DNA of 21,855 nucleotides from positions 1-21,855 of the forward strand of contig AVPN01000883.1 of the NCBI GenBank assembly GCA_000695325.1, given 5' to 3'. The position numbers and the translations under genes are program-made. Of this stretch, positions 11,301 through 19,605 are shown in pieces (position 1 is the first letter of the stretch; each line of letters opens with the position of its first letter). The notes beneath the pieces were generated by a model, which saw only the letters and a program-made list of their open reading frames with translations, was not told the DNA's origin and made no database searches. Origin of the DNA: Pleurobrachia bachei. Taxonomy: Eukaryota; Ctenophora; Tentaculata; Cydippida; Pleurobrachiidae.

Positions 11301-11658
11301 AGCACTCACTGGCCCTCCCCCTCTTCACAAGGGATCTATAACACCCGACGGAGTCCCAAAGTGTGTGATCAAGCTGCCGTCTAGTGGTGGAAAGGGCAAG
11401 GGGCGGTCTTCTCGTAGGGCTCTAAGATCACGAGAAGCGTCCACTGATTCCAGTAAATCTGAAACTCCTGTTGGGGAGGGAGGTAAATCTAGGTCCACCA
11501 GGTCACGAAAAGGCCGGAAACCACCGGTAAAGAGTTATGTTGAGCCTGAGGATGACCCGGATGATAAGGGTGGGTCCGATAATTCTTTTGAGGAATCGGA
11601 TGGAAAGTCGAGGAAATCGGGCCGGACTAGAAAGTCAACTAAGAGATTAAACTTGTGA
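7543..11658 (+). CDS. BOD1L1: BOD1L1-like protein (biorientation of chromosomes 1-like; Shg1-domain family)
   Basis: Exons 7543-7656, 7777-7907 and 8196-11658 encode about 1,235 residues. Residues ~5-125 form the BOD1/Shg1 domain (KFAGKVVNLLKTNGKFDEFR, then KAFLKAKEEIEELVRKRVVA and TKNQLRAEIRAMMAKR). Family members act in chromosome biorientation through PP2A, in replication-fork protection (BOD1L1) or in Set1/COMPASS (yeast Shg1). The rest is low-complexity: acidic KEEKEEKE, polyproline near residue 150, a long Ser/Tyr/Arg/Gly region at about 264-550, a PQTPPG repeat array at 741-776, and an acidic/basic tail with an AT-hook-like RKGRKPP near 1185. The huge last exon is characteristic of BOD1L1. 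The start lies just after an acceptor-like ctccaag. Exons 1-2 and the head of exon 3 are duplicated upstream. Human BOD1L1 is about 3,050 residues, so this is a shorter form. Confidence 0.88.
10171..10275 (+). repeat. In-frame 21-bp tandem repeats encoding PQTPPG(V/A)
   Basis: Five consecutive 21-bp units (10171-10191, 10192-10212, 10213-10233, 10234-10254, 10255-10275) encode a seven-residue motif PQTPPGV or PQTPPGA inside the BOD1L-like protein. Units alternate gtt/gct at the last codon, suggesting duplication of a 42-bp pair. Weaker TPP motifs lie on both sides (PKTPPT, VTPPEAP). The TP sites look like substrates for proline-directed kinases; that is inference. Confidence 0.85.
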
Positions 11659-11936
11659 TTTGATATTAATTGCACAAAATATTATTAAGGGGCTGGTTAA
11701 TTACGTGTGCCAGAGAATATTACTGTTTCTGAACTTGATGTATCTGTAATTTGATTACAATTCTCTATTTTTAACCAAAATGTACCCCCGTGTTTTGATG
11801 GATTATTACCCGACCTAAATATCCTTAAATTTCCCTAAACAATCTTACATTCCCCACTAAATTGTCTCCATGTTACTAAGTATTGTATGTTGAATCCATA
11901 TCTCTTCCCCCTTGTAGGGCTAGGAGGGGTATCATC

Positions 11937-12740
11937 ATGAGGAAGAAGTTGGAAGGGTACGATTTCTACAGGGAGACCCTTGGATCCCCTGTCAATATCG
12001 TAGCGCCAATGGTTGATATGAGTGAGCTAGCCTGGCGGGATCTATCCCGGCATTACGGGGCGGATCTCTGCTATACCCCTATGTTTCACTCCGCCCACTT
12101 TGCAACCTCGGCCAACTACCGGGCTGAAAACTTCACAACCAATGCCGGGGACAGGCCCCTGATTGTCCAGTTCTGTGCCAATGACCCTGAAATGATTCTA
12201 AAAGCGGCCAAGTTGGTTGAGGATCAATGTGATGCGGTTGATTTGAATCTGGGGTGCCCTCAAGGTATCGCCAAGAGGGGCCATTATGGGGCTTTCCTGC
12301 AGGACGACTGGGAACTTATCGAGAGGATTGTATCGCTCCTTCATAAAGAATTAGCGGTCCCAGTGACTGTTAAAATCAGGGTGTTCGATGACGTAGAACG
12401 GACGGTGCGGTATGCCAAGATGATTGAACGGGCTGGGTGCCAACTTTTGACGGTGCACGGCCGGACGAGAGAGATGAAGGGACCACATACGGGGATAGCA
12501 GACTGGGATAAAATCAAAGCTATCCGAGAAGCGATCAAAATTCCTATGTTTGCGAATGGGAACATTTTGTACAGTGAGGATATTCAGCGGTGTATAAAAC
12601 ATACTGGGGTAGATGGGGTCATGACTGCAGAGACAAATCTCTTTAATCCAGCCCTTTTTACAGGTAGGTGCAGCAGGCAGGATTGTTTTAGTGCACCGTA
12701 TCTTTCTCTCTATCACTCTCTCTCTCTCTCTCTCTCTCCT

Positions 12741-12794
<54 letters not shown>

Positions 12795-13764
12795 TTTCAG
12801 GTCTTCATCCGCCGACGTGGGAAGTTGTTGATAGATATCTGGAAATAGCACTGAAGTACAAAACTGGATTTATCTACGTCAAGGGACACGTCTTCAAAAT
12901 ATACAACCTTTCATTTCAGGTATTGTTTCAGTATTGTAGAGGGTACATTACCAGTAAAGTATGTCCATTGCACATACACAGAGTATCAGCTGTGTATGTG
13001 TACATTGTTCTTTCACAGTGTGTGAGGTGCAATGTACCGGAGGAGCTGAAAAATGATATTATATCAGTATCATATTCAGTTGATATAAAAGCACTTTGTC
13101 TGTGTGTATTCTCCTTGTGCAGTCATACAGTGACTCTGGGAGGTTATCTATCGATACCTTCCCTCCAATTTAATATAACCCCTTATATACACCCCTAAAT
13201 ATCCTCCCCTCTTCCACACAGGTTCGGACGGATCTCCGGGACATTCTAGCCTCTGTCAAGTCAGTTGAGGACATAGTAGCCGCCCAGCAGAAGATCAAGG
13301 CAGGACTGATGTCTGACAGCGAGGCGGTTGATCCCGTACTGCGTGTCCAGGAAGTTACCACGTGTGACAACTTCAAATCCCTACCCTACTGGATATGCCA
13401 ACCGTACTTCAGGTCCACCCGGCTAGAGGCTCTATCCAGTGACACTGTAGCCCGGGAAACTGAGCTACAACAGCAACGAGCCTTGGAACGAAAACAACGA
13501 AAGGAGGCGAAACGACAACGGAAAGCAGATGCTGCAGCAAGGTGTGTTACTAACCCTGCAAAGAGGAGAAAGTACCCAAACTGCGGGACATGTAGTCGGA
13601 ACCCGGCCAGTGCCAAATGTATCCATCAGTTGTGTAAACCGTGCTGTCTGCCTGTAACTGTGGAACAAAAGGGACGGTGTGAGCACCATGGTGTGTTCAC
13701 TGACAATGAGAGGTGGGTTGCAAGGCATCTCAGGACAGAAACTGCAGAGAGTGCGGAGAGTTAG
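11937..13764 (+). CDS. DUS1L: tRNA-dihydrouridine synthase 1-like (DUS1L), three exons
   Basis: DUS1-type enzymes use FMN and NADPH to reduce uridines 16/17 in the tRNA D-loop. Exons 11937-12663, 12801-12919 and 13222-13764 join in phase and encode 462 residues, near the human length (~473). The TIM-barrel domain shows [14 protein letters not shown] (residues 21-34), the [18 protein letters not shown] block with the catalytic cysteine at about 107, VKIRVF at 145-150, TVHGRT at 172-177 and FANGN at 205-209. The helical domain follows ([30 protein letters not shown]). The C-terminus has the DUS1L hallmark [11 protein letters not shown] and a Cys/His cluster (YPNCGTC, then CKPCC and CEHHG, about residues 400-430). 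The first ATG is preceded by cttcccccttgtag, a strong acceptor-like site, so a 5' UTR intron or trans-splicing is likely. The end of the last exon is duplicated at 17643. Confidence 0.95.
12713..12790. repeat. (TC)n microsatellite in DUS1L intron 1
   Basis: An almost pure TC dinucleotide run with small interruptions (cctt, gcg) fills most of the 137-bp intron and forms the polypyrimidine tract of its acceptor (cctctttcag). Length polymorphism could therefore affect splicing of the exon at 12801. A related (GA)n run closes the window at 21817-21855. Confidence 0.9.
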
Positions 13765-13970
13765 TAGTGTTGGAAAGTATAGTGTTTTACCTTTTTCATT
13801 CATTTGGGCTTAATTGATCTTTAGTAATCTCCATCCGGTATATAATAACTAAAACTCAGTGACTCAGTTTATTTATTCTTTCAACTTTCAACCCTTCCAG
13901 ACTTTGTGTTTTCCTAATTATTCAATAGATTCCCAGCTCTGATTCTTTTCAACCCTAACTGTAGTTAGCC

Positions 13971-15345
13971 ATGACTGACAGAGAAGTGAGAGTGGGAGGT
14001 AAGAACTATGATCTGATCAGAAACACCGCTAAACGGTACGATGAGGGCAAAGAAAAGCCAGTTGTGGGTGCTAACAGTACAACTGATAAACACAGGAGGA
14101 AAGTGGAGAAGTTAATGAGTAGGATGGATAAACCTATTAACATTCCCGAGGCGGTACGTAATTTGGGTTATAGTGCAAGATTATACGTATATAATTTGGG
14201 CTATCTTGCACTACTAGTTGTCTAATATATATTTGATCTATAGTGTCGGCTTTGTTACAGCACAATGCCAAACACAGAACTAATAAAATATGTTATTAGT
14301 CTCCAGAGTTATATGATCAGACTGATCTTTTGTTGTGTTGTTGAATAGCGAATAGATAGACGTAGTCTGAGCATCTTATAAATCCTAAGATGTATGTAAT
14401 TGTGTTGTTAGGAGTTGAGAGAGAATAAATTATGATATGACGGTAGTATAGAGACTAAGAGACAACAATAAATTAAGCAGGGAGAGGGATAGAGAAGTGC
14501 GCGTAAACATCAGCGTGTACAAGCAACATCTATGCATAAAGATGTTTTCTCCCCCTCTGAAAATCCCAATACTACCCCCCCCCCCTGTTTTACTAACCCC
14601 AATCTCATTCCTCCCTCTCAGCCGAAAGAGTGGACCCCAGCCCAACCGCGGGAGTTTGTACGGAACGTAATGGGAAGTAGTGCGGGAGCAGGATCTGGCG
14701 AGTTCCACGTTTACAGGTTAGAAGGAGGGAGAGGGGGCTAGGAAGAGAGAGGAGAGAGGGATGGTTAAAGAGTGTGTGCGTGGTATATCTTCTCGTATTA
14801 TTTATCCCCGTTCTAACACACACATCTCCTGCAGGGCTATCCACCTCTAACACACACATCTCCTGCAGGGCTATCCCCCTCTAACACATCTCCCCACCAG
14901 GGCTATCCCCCTCTAACACACACATCTCCCCACCAGGGCTATCCGAAAGAGGACGATGCAGAGGGAGGCATGGATGGACAAGCAGAAGAAGATCTCAGAC
15001 GAACAGGCTGCATTTGAGGAACGTGTCAGAGAGAACAAGGAGAAGGAGGAGGCACGAACAGCCAAGAAGAGGGCGAAGAGACAACGGAAAAAGGCAAATA
15101 AAAAGAAACCAAAACTAGAAGAAGAAGAGGAGGAAGAGGAAGAAGAGGAAGAAGAAGGGGTCAAAGAGGAGGAAATGAAAGAAGAGGTGAAGGAAGAATC
15201 TGGGGAACTTCAGGAAAATGGTGGGAGTTCAGAGGGGATAGACTGTCAACCAGAGGACGTTAAAGAAGAATGTAAAACATTAGAACTGAAAGAAGGGGAC
15301 AGTGACTCAGGTACACCATCAGAAACAGGCCAGGAGGGGAATTGA
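13971..15345 (+). CDS. PRKRIP1: PRKRIP1 (spliceosomal PRKR-interacting protein 1), copy 1
   Basis: PRKRIP1 is a nuclear double-stranded-RNA-binding and spliceosome protein; in catalytic spliceosome structures its long helix bridges U2 snRNP and the core. Exons 13971-14153, 14622-14716 and 14937-15345 join in phase (0, then 2) for 228 residues (human 184). The diagnostic block is in exon 2: [20 protein letters not shown] followed by [12 protein letters not shown], almost the same as human. Exon 1 carries [20 protein letters not shown], matching the human LERLMKNPDKAVPIP region. Exon 3 encodes the long helix ([19 protein letters not shown]), a lysine-rich stretch and a glutamate run (15116-15157), then an acidic tail. 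The start is preceded by ccctaactgtag|ttagccATG, a branch-plus-acceptor look-alike. It lies 206 bp after DUS1L. Exon 3 is preceded by four tandem acceptor copies. An intact second copy starts at 18334. Confidence 0.93.
14812..14944 (+). repeat. Four tandem copies of a 3' splice site before PRKRIP1 exon 3
   Basis: Units starting at 14812, 14846, 14880 and 14912 (34, 34, 32 and ~33 bp) each contain tctaacac, a C-rich tract, an AG acceptor and ggctatcc, i.e. branch-point-like motif, acceptor and first exon bases. The last acceptor (exon start 14937) gives the PRKRIP1 reading frame. Using any earlier one (exon starts 14835, 14869, 14901) gives AGG GCT ATC, two more codons, then TAA. The second gene copy has a single unit at this place (about 19173-19210). 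Confidence 0.93.
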
Positions 15346-16084
15346 ACGCGTAGGGCGCCGTGACCTATTTGTTATGAAAGTAAAGCTTGCGCGCGCGCCT
15401 TCTTGATACTGCTAAAAGTGCTTCAGTGTGGTTCAGAGAAGTTGGCTTGACGGGTGACCGGGTTTAGCTTGAAGTGGTTAGTGGCTTAACCACAGTTTAG
15501 GATTAGAATCTGGATGTTGAGTGTCTCTGTAAGTCAAAAATCTAGATCTCAGTTCGAGTTTTCGACAGTAGTTCAGTCCTAACCCCAGTACAAAAGATTT
15601 TGACGTGTATCTTTGTAACAATTTATAAATTCAGTGCAGTTTACCCCAACTTAAATATGCTGCTGTTATGATCGGAATAATAATTTCCACCACGACTACC
15701 AAATTAAACTCACCTCTCAGAACAATCCATTATCTCTTAAAAGTTCCCCAGAAATTAGAAACTAGCAAGCCATTCCAGAATTTTATGTACATCTTAGTAT
15801 GTACGGAGTGCAGTACACTAAGTTTTGTAGTACACAAACTAGACGTAGTTTTAAACAATGTAGATATGTGTGTATTTGTGAGGTATATGAAAGCAGTACA
15901 AAATATAAGGATCTCAATTTCTCCGGCTCTTTCTCACACACTCCTTCACAGATTGTCATGAATTATCCGTCTTAAACACATCAGTCCTTAACCCGCAATA
16001 TCTAACTAGTTATACCACGTGTAAGTCATATAACTGACGTTCCTATGCTATTGTATCTCTGAATTGTCTCAATGTGTCCTAACT
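15346..16084. other. Convergent 3' intergenic region, copy 1
   Basis: This 739-bp stretch lies between the ends of the plus-strand PRKRIP1 and the minus-strand membrane protein gene, so it should hold both 3' UTRs. It is AT-rich apart from a gcgcgcgcgc patch at about 15389-15398. A 97-codon open frame at 15668-15961 is not supported: its counterpart in the duplicate is not preserved as an ORF of similar size. A short hairpin, gtggtta/taaccac with a 6-base loop, starts near 15474 and is also in copy 2. Confidence 0.6.
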
Positions 16085-17032
16085 CTAACTAGATATCAGT
16101 ATATCTAGATCGTCTTCATGTCCCTTTGACTTGTTCCAAGCAAAGTCCCACAGCCACATCAACACATTAAACACAATGTAGGAGAGAAGTAGAAGGAATA
16201 TAACCCCTATCACGATGAATACCCGTTCCACCACGCTGCAGTTCGTGGTTACAAAGATGGCCCTCTGAGAAGGGGTCAAACAGCGGGATCCCTCAACTAG
16301 AATGTACTCAGTGCCATTACATGTGAAACTACTGTTATGCTTCTTCAGCTCGACTTTCTCATCCACAGACGTCCAGAGAAACTGAAAATCGTCATTGCTG
16401 TAGTACTGGCTGAACTGGGATTCCTTGTGTTTCGCGTTGTCACTCATGTGGTCCAGTAGTTCCGGGAAATTCTCGTTCGTTTCGGTAGATCCTACAAATG
16501 AGGCCATGGTGGTGTCGACACTTGTTGGCTCAAAGGCCCCATCACGGTTTGTCCAACCCAGTCCAATGTGGGAGCCAGCTGTAAGGTGGGACACATTGGT
16601 TTGGTGTTGGCAGAAGTAGGCATCCTTGCTGTTGGCAATCACCCTTCCCTTCAGGTCTGTCAGAACGCTAGTAGGATCTGTCACCCTCCTCACCACTGTT
16701 ACATCAATAAATGGGATGTATGGGTCCGTGGGATCCCACCTCCCATCTGCCTTGGAGGTACACCTCAAACTGACTGAATCAGCCGCCTCCTCCCACGAAA
16801 CAGTCTTACAACAGTTGTGTTGGACGTGCCTCAACTCGCATACCTCACACCCCAGTGCTGTCTTGTTCCCGTCCCGGAGCTGAAAGAACGTCTCCGCAAA
16901 GTAGGAGACACAGTGAACAACTGCTGTTTCATTCACCTCAACCGGGATCACGTATACTGCAGCGGGTATTCTGTTTGACGCCCGGGAGATGGCTGTCAAG
17001 ACCGCGGTCAGGATAACTAGAGATTTTGCCAT
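16085..17032 (-). CDS. Single-pass (type I) membrane glycoprotein of unknown family, copy 1
   Basis: An intronless 315-residue ORF. The start is the first in-frame ATG (MAKSLVILTAVLTAI); upstream in-frame codons have no ATG and are not in the same frame in the second copy. Residues ~1-20 look like a signal peptide. The ectodomain (about 20-270) has many cysteines (including NCCKTV and the pair CEVCE) and N-glycosylation sequons NETA, NKTA, NVSH, NSSF, NGTE and NCSV. One hydrophobic span follows (VFIVIGVIFLLLLSYIVFNV, then LMWLWDFAW) and a short acidic tail, KSKGHEDDLDILISS. The architecture is a cell-surface receptor, ligand or adhesion protein; I recognise no domain and assign no function. 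It converges on PRKRIP1. An almost identical copy lies at 20381-21331. Confidence 0.85.
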   Translation of the reverse strand: MAKSLVILTAVLTAISRASNRIPAAVYVIPVEVNETAVVHCVSYFAETFFQLRDGNKTALGCEVCELRHVQHNCCKTVSWEEAADSVSLRCTSKADGRWDPTDPYIPFIDVTVVRRVTDPTSVLTDLKGRVIANSKDAYFCQHQTNVSHLTAGSHIGLGWTNRDGAFEPTSVDTTMASFVGSTETNENFPELLDHMSDNAKHKESQFSQYYSNDDFQFLWTSVDEKVELKKHNSSFTCNGTEYILVEGSRCLTPSQRAIFVTTNCSVVERVFIVIGVIFLLLLSYIVFNVLMWLWDFAWNKSKGHEDDLDILISS

Positions 17033-17131
17033 ATCAGGGAACAGAGATGTTTCAACTATTATAATGAGATGTGGGGGGAGGTTCACACTGCAGCACAATC
17101 CAGTGTGATGCAATCGAGCAATTCACAATAG

Positions 17132-17642
17132 TAAGGGGATTTTAGTAAAAAAAGGGCCAAGTTTTCAGCAAAATTTTTAACAAGCTAATTTCTTCACCAA
17201 TAGGTCCGGATAGGTGCCTAGTATGACCAAAAAAAAGTACACGATGATCGGAAGTGCGCACGCGCGCTGAGCGCGCAATAAGTAAACACATGTAAATAGC
17301 CTGGCCCGAAAACCCAAAAACCATCTTAGGAGACGAGTAGAGAAAAAATCAAGGGTACTAGATTGTGTAGCGTCCTCGCATTAGTGGGGGTAGGTGCCGG
17401 AATTAAGTCTCTATCTCATCTGGTTAATTAGATAATTAGAAATTGTCTTCTGGCGTACAAGATTGTGCGAAGCACTGCACCCAAGTATCTGATGGAGCTG
17501 GTCCCGCGTGATGACAATCCTGAACTTGTAAAGTCTACCCGTTCTACCTCTGTTCCGGATTTCTTCAGGTTGAAATATCCGAAGCTCTCGAGTGTAAATG
17601 CGAATTCTAAGCTAAGAAGGAGGAGGATCTCTGTATTCCTGC
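17132..17642. other. Unique spacer between the two segmental duplication copies
   Basis: This 511-bp stretch is not in either copy. Its first part (to about 17420) is AT-rich with no gene but includes a GC-rich palindrome, gcgcgct/agcgcgc at 17262-17276. It presumably contains the promoter of the minus-strand membrane protein copy 1. Its second part is the LINE tail listed separately, which runs up to the copy-2 boundary. Confidence 0.8.
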
Positions 17643-17647
17643 CATAG
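17426..17647 (+). mobile_element. LINE (non-LTR retrotransposon) fragment, C-terminal end of the RT ORF
   Basis: In the frame containing 17465, the translation CLLAYKIVRSTAPKYLMELV (from about 17444), then PRDDNPELVKSTRSTSVPDF and finally RRRRISVFLP resembles the end of LINE ORF2 proteins (Jockey/CR1-like pattern: TYK-hG-APxYL ... R-S ... R-FSVxxPxLWN-LP). The match stops at FLP, where the LWN motif would be expected, because the duplicated DUS1L sequence begins at 17643. An in-frame stop lies upstream near 17430, so only about 70 codons remain. It is a dead fragment. The family assignment is by memory of the motif and is approximate. Confidence 0.65.
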
Positions 17648-18135
17648 TAGCCGCCCAGCAGAAGATCAAGGCAGGACTGATGTCTGACAGCGAGGCGGTT
17701 GATCCCGTACTGCGTGTCCAGGAAGTTACCACGTGTGACAACTTCAAATCCCTACCCTACTGGATATGCCAACCGTACTTCAGGTCCACCCGGCTAGAGG
17801 CTCTATCCAGTGACACTGTAGCCCGGGAAACTGAGCTACAACAGCAACGAGCCTTGGAACGAAAACAACGAAAGGAGGCGAAACGACAACGGAAAGCAGA
17901 TGCTGCAGCAAGGTGTGTTACTAACCCTGCAAAGAGGAGAAAGTACCCAAACTGTGGGACGTGTAGTCGCAACCCGGCAAGTGCTAAATGTATCCATCAG
18001 TTGTGTAAACCGTGCTGTCTGCCTGTAACTGTGGAACAGAAGGGACGGTGTGAGCACCATGGTGTGTTCACTGACAATGAGAGGTGGATAGCGCGGCATC
18101 TCAGGACAGAAACTGCAGAGAGTGCGGAGAGTTAG
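17643..18135 (+). pseudogene. Headless DUS1L fragment (duplicate of the last exon)
   Basis: A copy of DUS1L last-exon sequence from 13272 to its stop. It lacks the catalytic barrel and both upstream exons, and LINE sequence replaces them, in a different frame. The remaining frame is open for 151 codons from ATG 17680, which in the parent gene is an internal methionine, to TAG 18133-18135. It retains [10 protein letters not shown] and the full Cys/His cluster. Against the parent the first 312 bp are identical, then about ten changes follow, only one of them changing a residue (NERWV to NERWI). No acceptor in the correct frame is evident, so it is probably a pseudogene; a small stand-alone C-terminal protein cannot be excluded. 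Confidence 0.85.
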
Positions 18136-18333
18136 TAGTGTTGGAAAGTATAGTGTTTTACCTTTTTCATTCAATTGGGCTTAATTTATCTTTAGTAATC
18201 TCCATCCGGTATATAACTAAAACTCAGTGACTCAGTTTATTTATTCTTTCAACTTTCAACCCTTCCACTTTGTGTTTTCCTAATCATTCACTATATTGCC
18301 TGATTCTTATCACCCCACACCCTGTAGTTAGCC

Positions 18334-19605
18334 ATGACAGACAGAGAGGTTAGAGTGGGAGGTAAGAACTATGATCTGATCCGGAACACTGCTAAACGTT
18401 ACGATGAGGGCAAGGAGAAACCAATTGTGGGTGCTAACAGTACAACTGATAAACACAGGAGGAAAGTGGAGAAGTTAATGAGTAGGATGGATAAACCTAT
18501 TAATATTCCCGAGGCGGTACGTAATTCTAATTTGGGCTATCTTGCTCTACTAACTCTATCAAATAATCTAATATAATATTTGATCAATATTTGATCCATG
18601 GTGCCTGCTTTGTTACAACATAATGCCAAACACAGAACTTATAAAATATGTTATTAGTCTCCAGAGTTATATGATCAGGTGATCTTTTGTTCTATTGTGT
18701 TGAATAGCACCGAGACGTAGTCTGAGCATCTTATAAATCCTAAGATGTATGTAATTGTGTTGTTAGGATTCGAGAGAGAATAAATTATGATATGACGGTA
18801 GAGGCTTAGAGACAACAAGAAATAAAGCAGGGAGAGAGATATATAGAGAAAGATGGGGCGAGCGAGTGTGTGTGAGAGAGAGAGGGGTGCTGGAAGGCAC
18901 GTAAACAACAGTCTAGTGTGTACACCATCTATGCATAAAGATGTTTTCTCCCCCTCTGAAAATCTCAATACTAGCCCCAATGTTTTACTTATCATTCCGC
19001 CCTCAGCCGAAAGAGTGGACCCCAGCCCAACCGCGGGAGTTTGTTAGGAACGTGATGGGGAGTAGTGCGGGAGCAGGATCGGGGGAGTTTCACGTTTACA
19101 GGTTAGAGAGAGGGATGGGTGAGAGAGATGAGAAGAGAGGGGAGATAGTGTGTATCTTTCCTTGGTATTATACCCCCTCTAACACCTACATCCTCCCACC
19201 AGGGCTATCCGAAAGAGGACGATGCAGAGGGAGGCGTGGATGGACAAGCAGAAGAAGATATCAGACGAACAGGCTGCATTTGAGGAACGTGTCAGGGAAA
19301 ATAAGGAGAAAGGAGAGGCACGTACAGCCAAGAAGAGAGCAAAGAGACAGAGGAAAAAGGCAAATAAAAAGAAACCAAAACTAGAAGAAGATGAAGAGGA
19401 GGAGGAAGAGGAAGAAGAGGTGAAAGAGGAGGAAATGAAAGAAGAGGTGAAGGAAGAATCTGGGGTACCTCAGGAAAATGGTGGGAGTTCAGAGGTGATA
19501 GACTGTCAACCAGAGGAGGTTAAAGAAGAGTGTAAAACATTAGAACAGAAAGAAGGGGACAGTGACTCAGGTACACCATCAACTGCAGGCCAGGAGGGGA
19601 ATTGA
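18334..19605 (+). CDS. PRKRIP1: PRKRIP1, copy 2
   Basis: Exons 18334-18516, 19007-19101 and 19203-19605 use the same borders as copy 1 and encode 226 residues. Exon 1 differs by one residue (KPVVGAN to KPIVGAN) and exon 2, with the diagnostic [20 protein letters not shown] block, is unchanged. Exon 3 differs at several residues in the helix end and acidic tail (KEKEEART to KEKGEART, a shorter glutamate run, SGELQ to SGVPQ, TPSETG to TPSTAG). Both copies are open and have intact splice sites, so both may be functional. Exon 3 has one acceptor here, not the four-unit array of copy 1. The start follows ccctgtag|ttagcc, but the branch-like cctaac of copy 1 is changed. Confidence 0.9.

Larger units (their letters stand above)
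13272..17131. repeat. Segmental duplication, copy 1 (3.86 kb)
   Basis: From c13272 in the last DUS1L exon to g17131 just upstream of the minus-strand membrane protein gene, the sequence recurs in the same orientation at 17643-21431 (3.79 kb). It contains the last ~490 bp of DUS1L, all of PRKRIP1, the convergent 3' intergenic region and the whole membrane protein gene with about 99 bp upstream of its ATG. Divergence is a few percent with small indels in introns and intergenic DNA, but some stretches are fully identical (13272-13583 versus 17643-17954). The borders are abrupt. Confidence 0.95.

Noticed and set aside
15668-15961. 97-codon open frame between PRKRIP1 and the membrane gene
   Set aside because: Not preserved as a comparable ORF in the duplicate, and lies in the expected convergent 3' UTRs.
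16085-17113. Membrane glycoprotein as a captured viral surface protein
   Set aside because: No terminal repeats, no capsid or polymerase genes nearby and no recognisable fusion or cleavage motif; duplicated as part of an ordinary genomic block.
17643-18135. In-frame fusion of LINE and DUS1L sequence
   Set aside because: The LINE frame ends at a stop at the border and the DUS1L frame is different.
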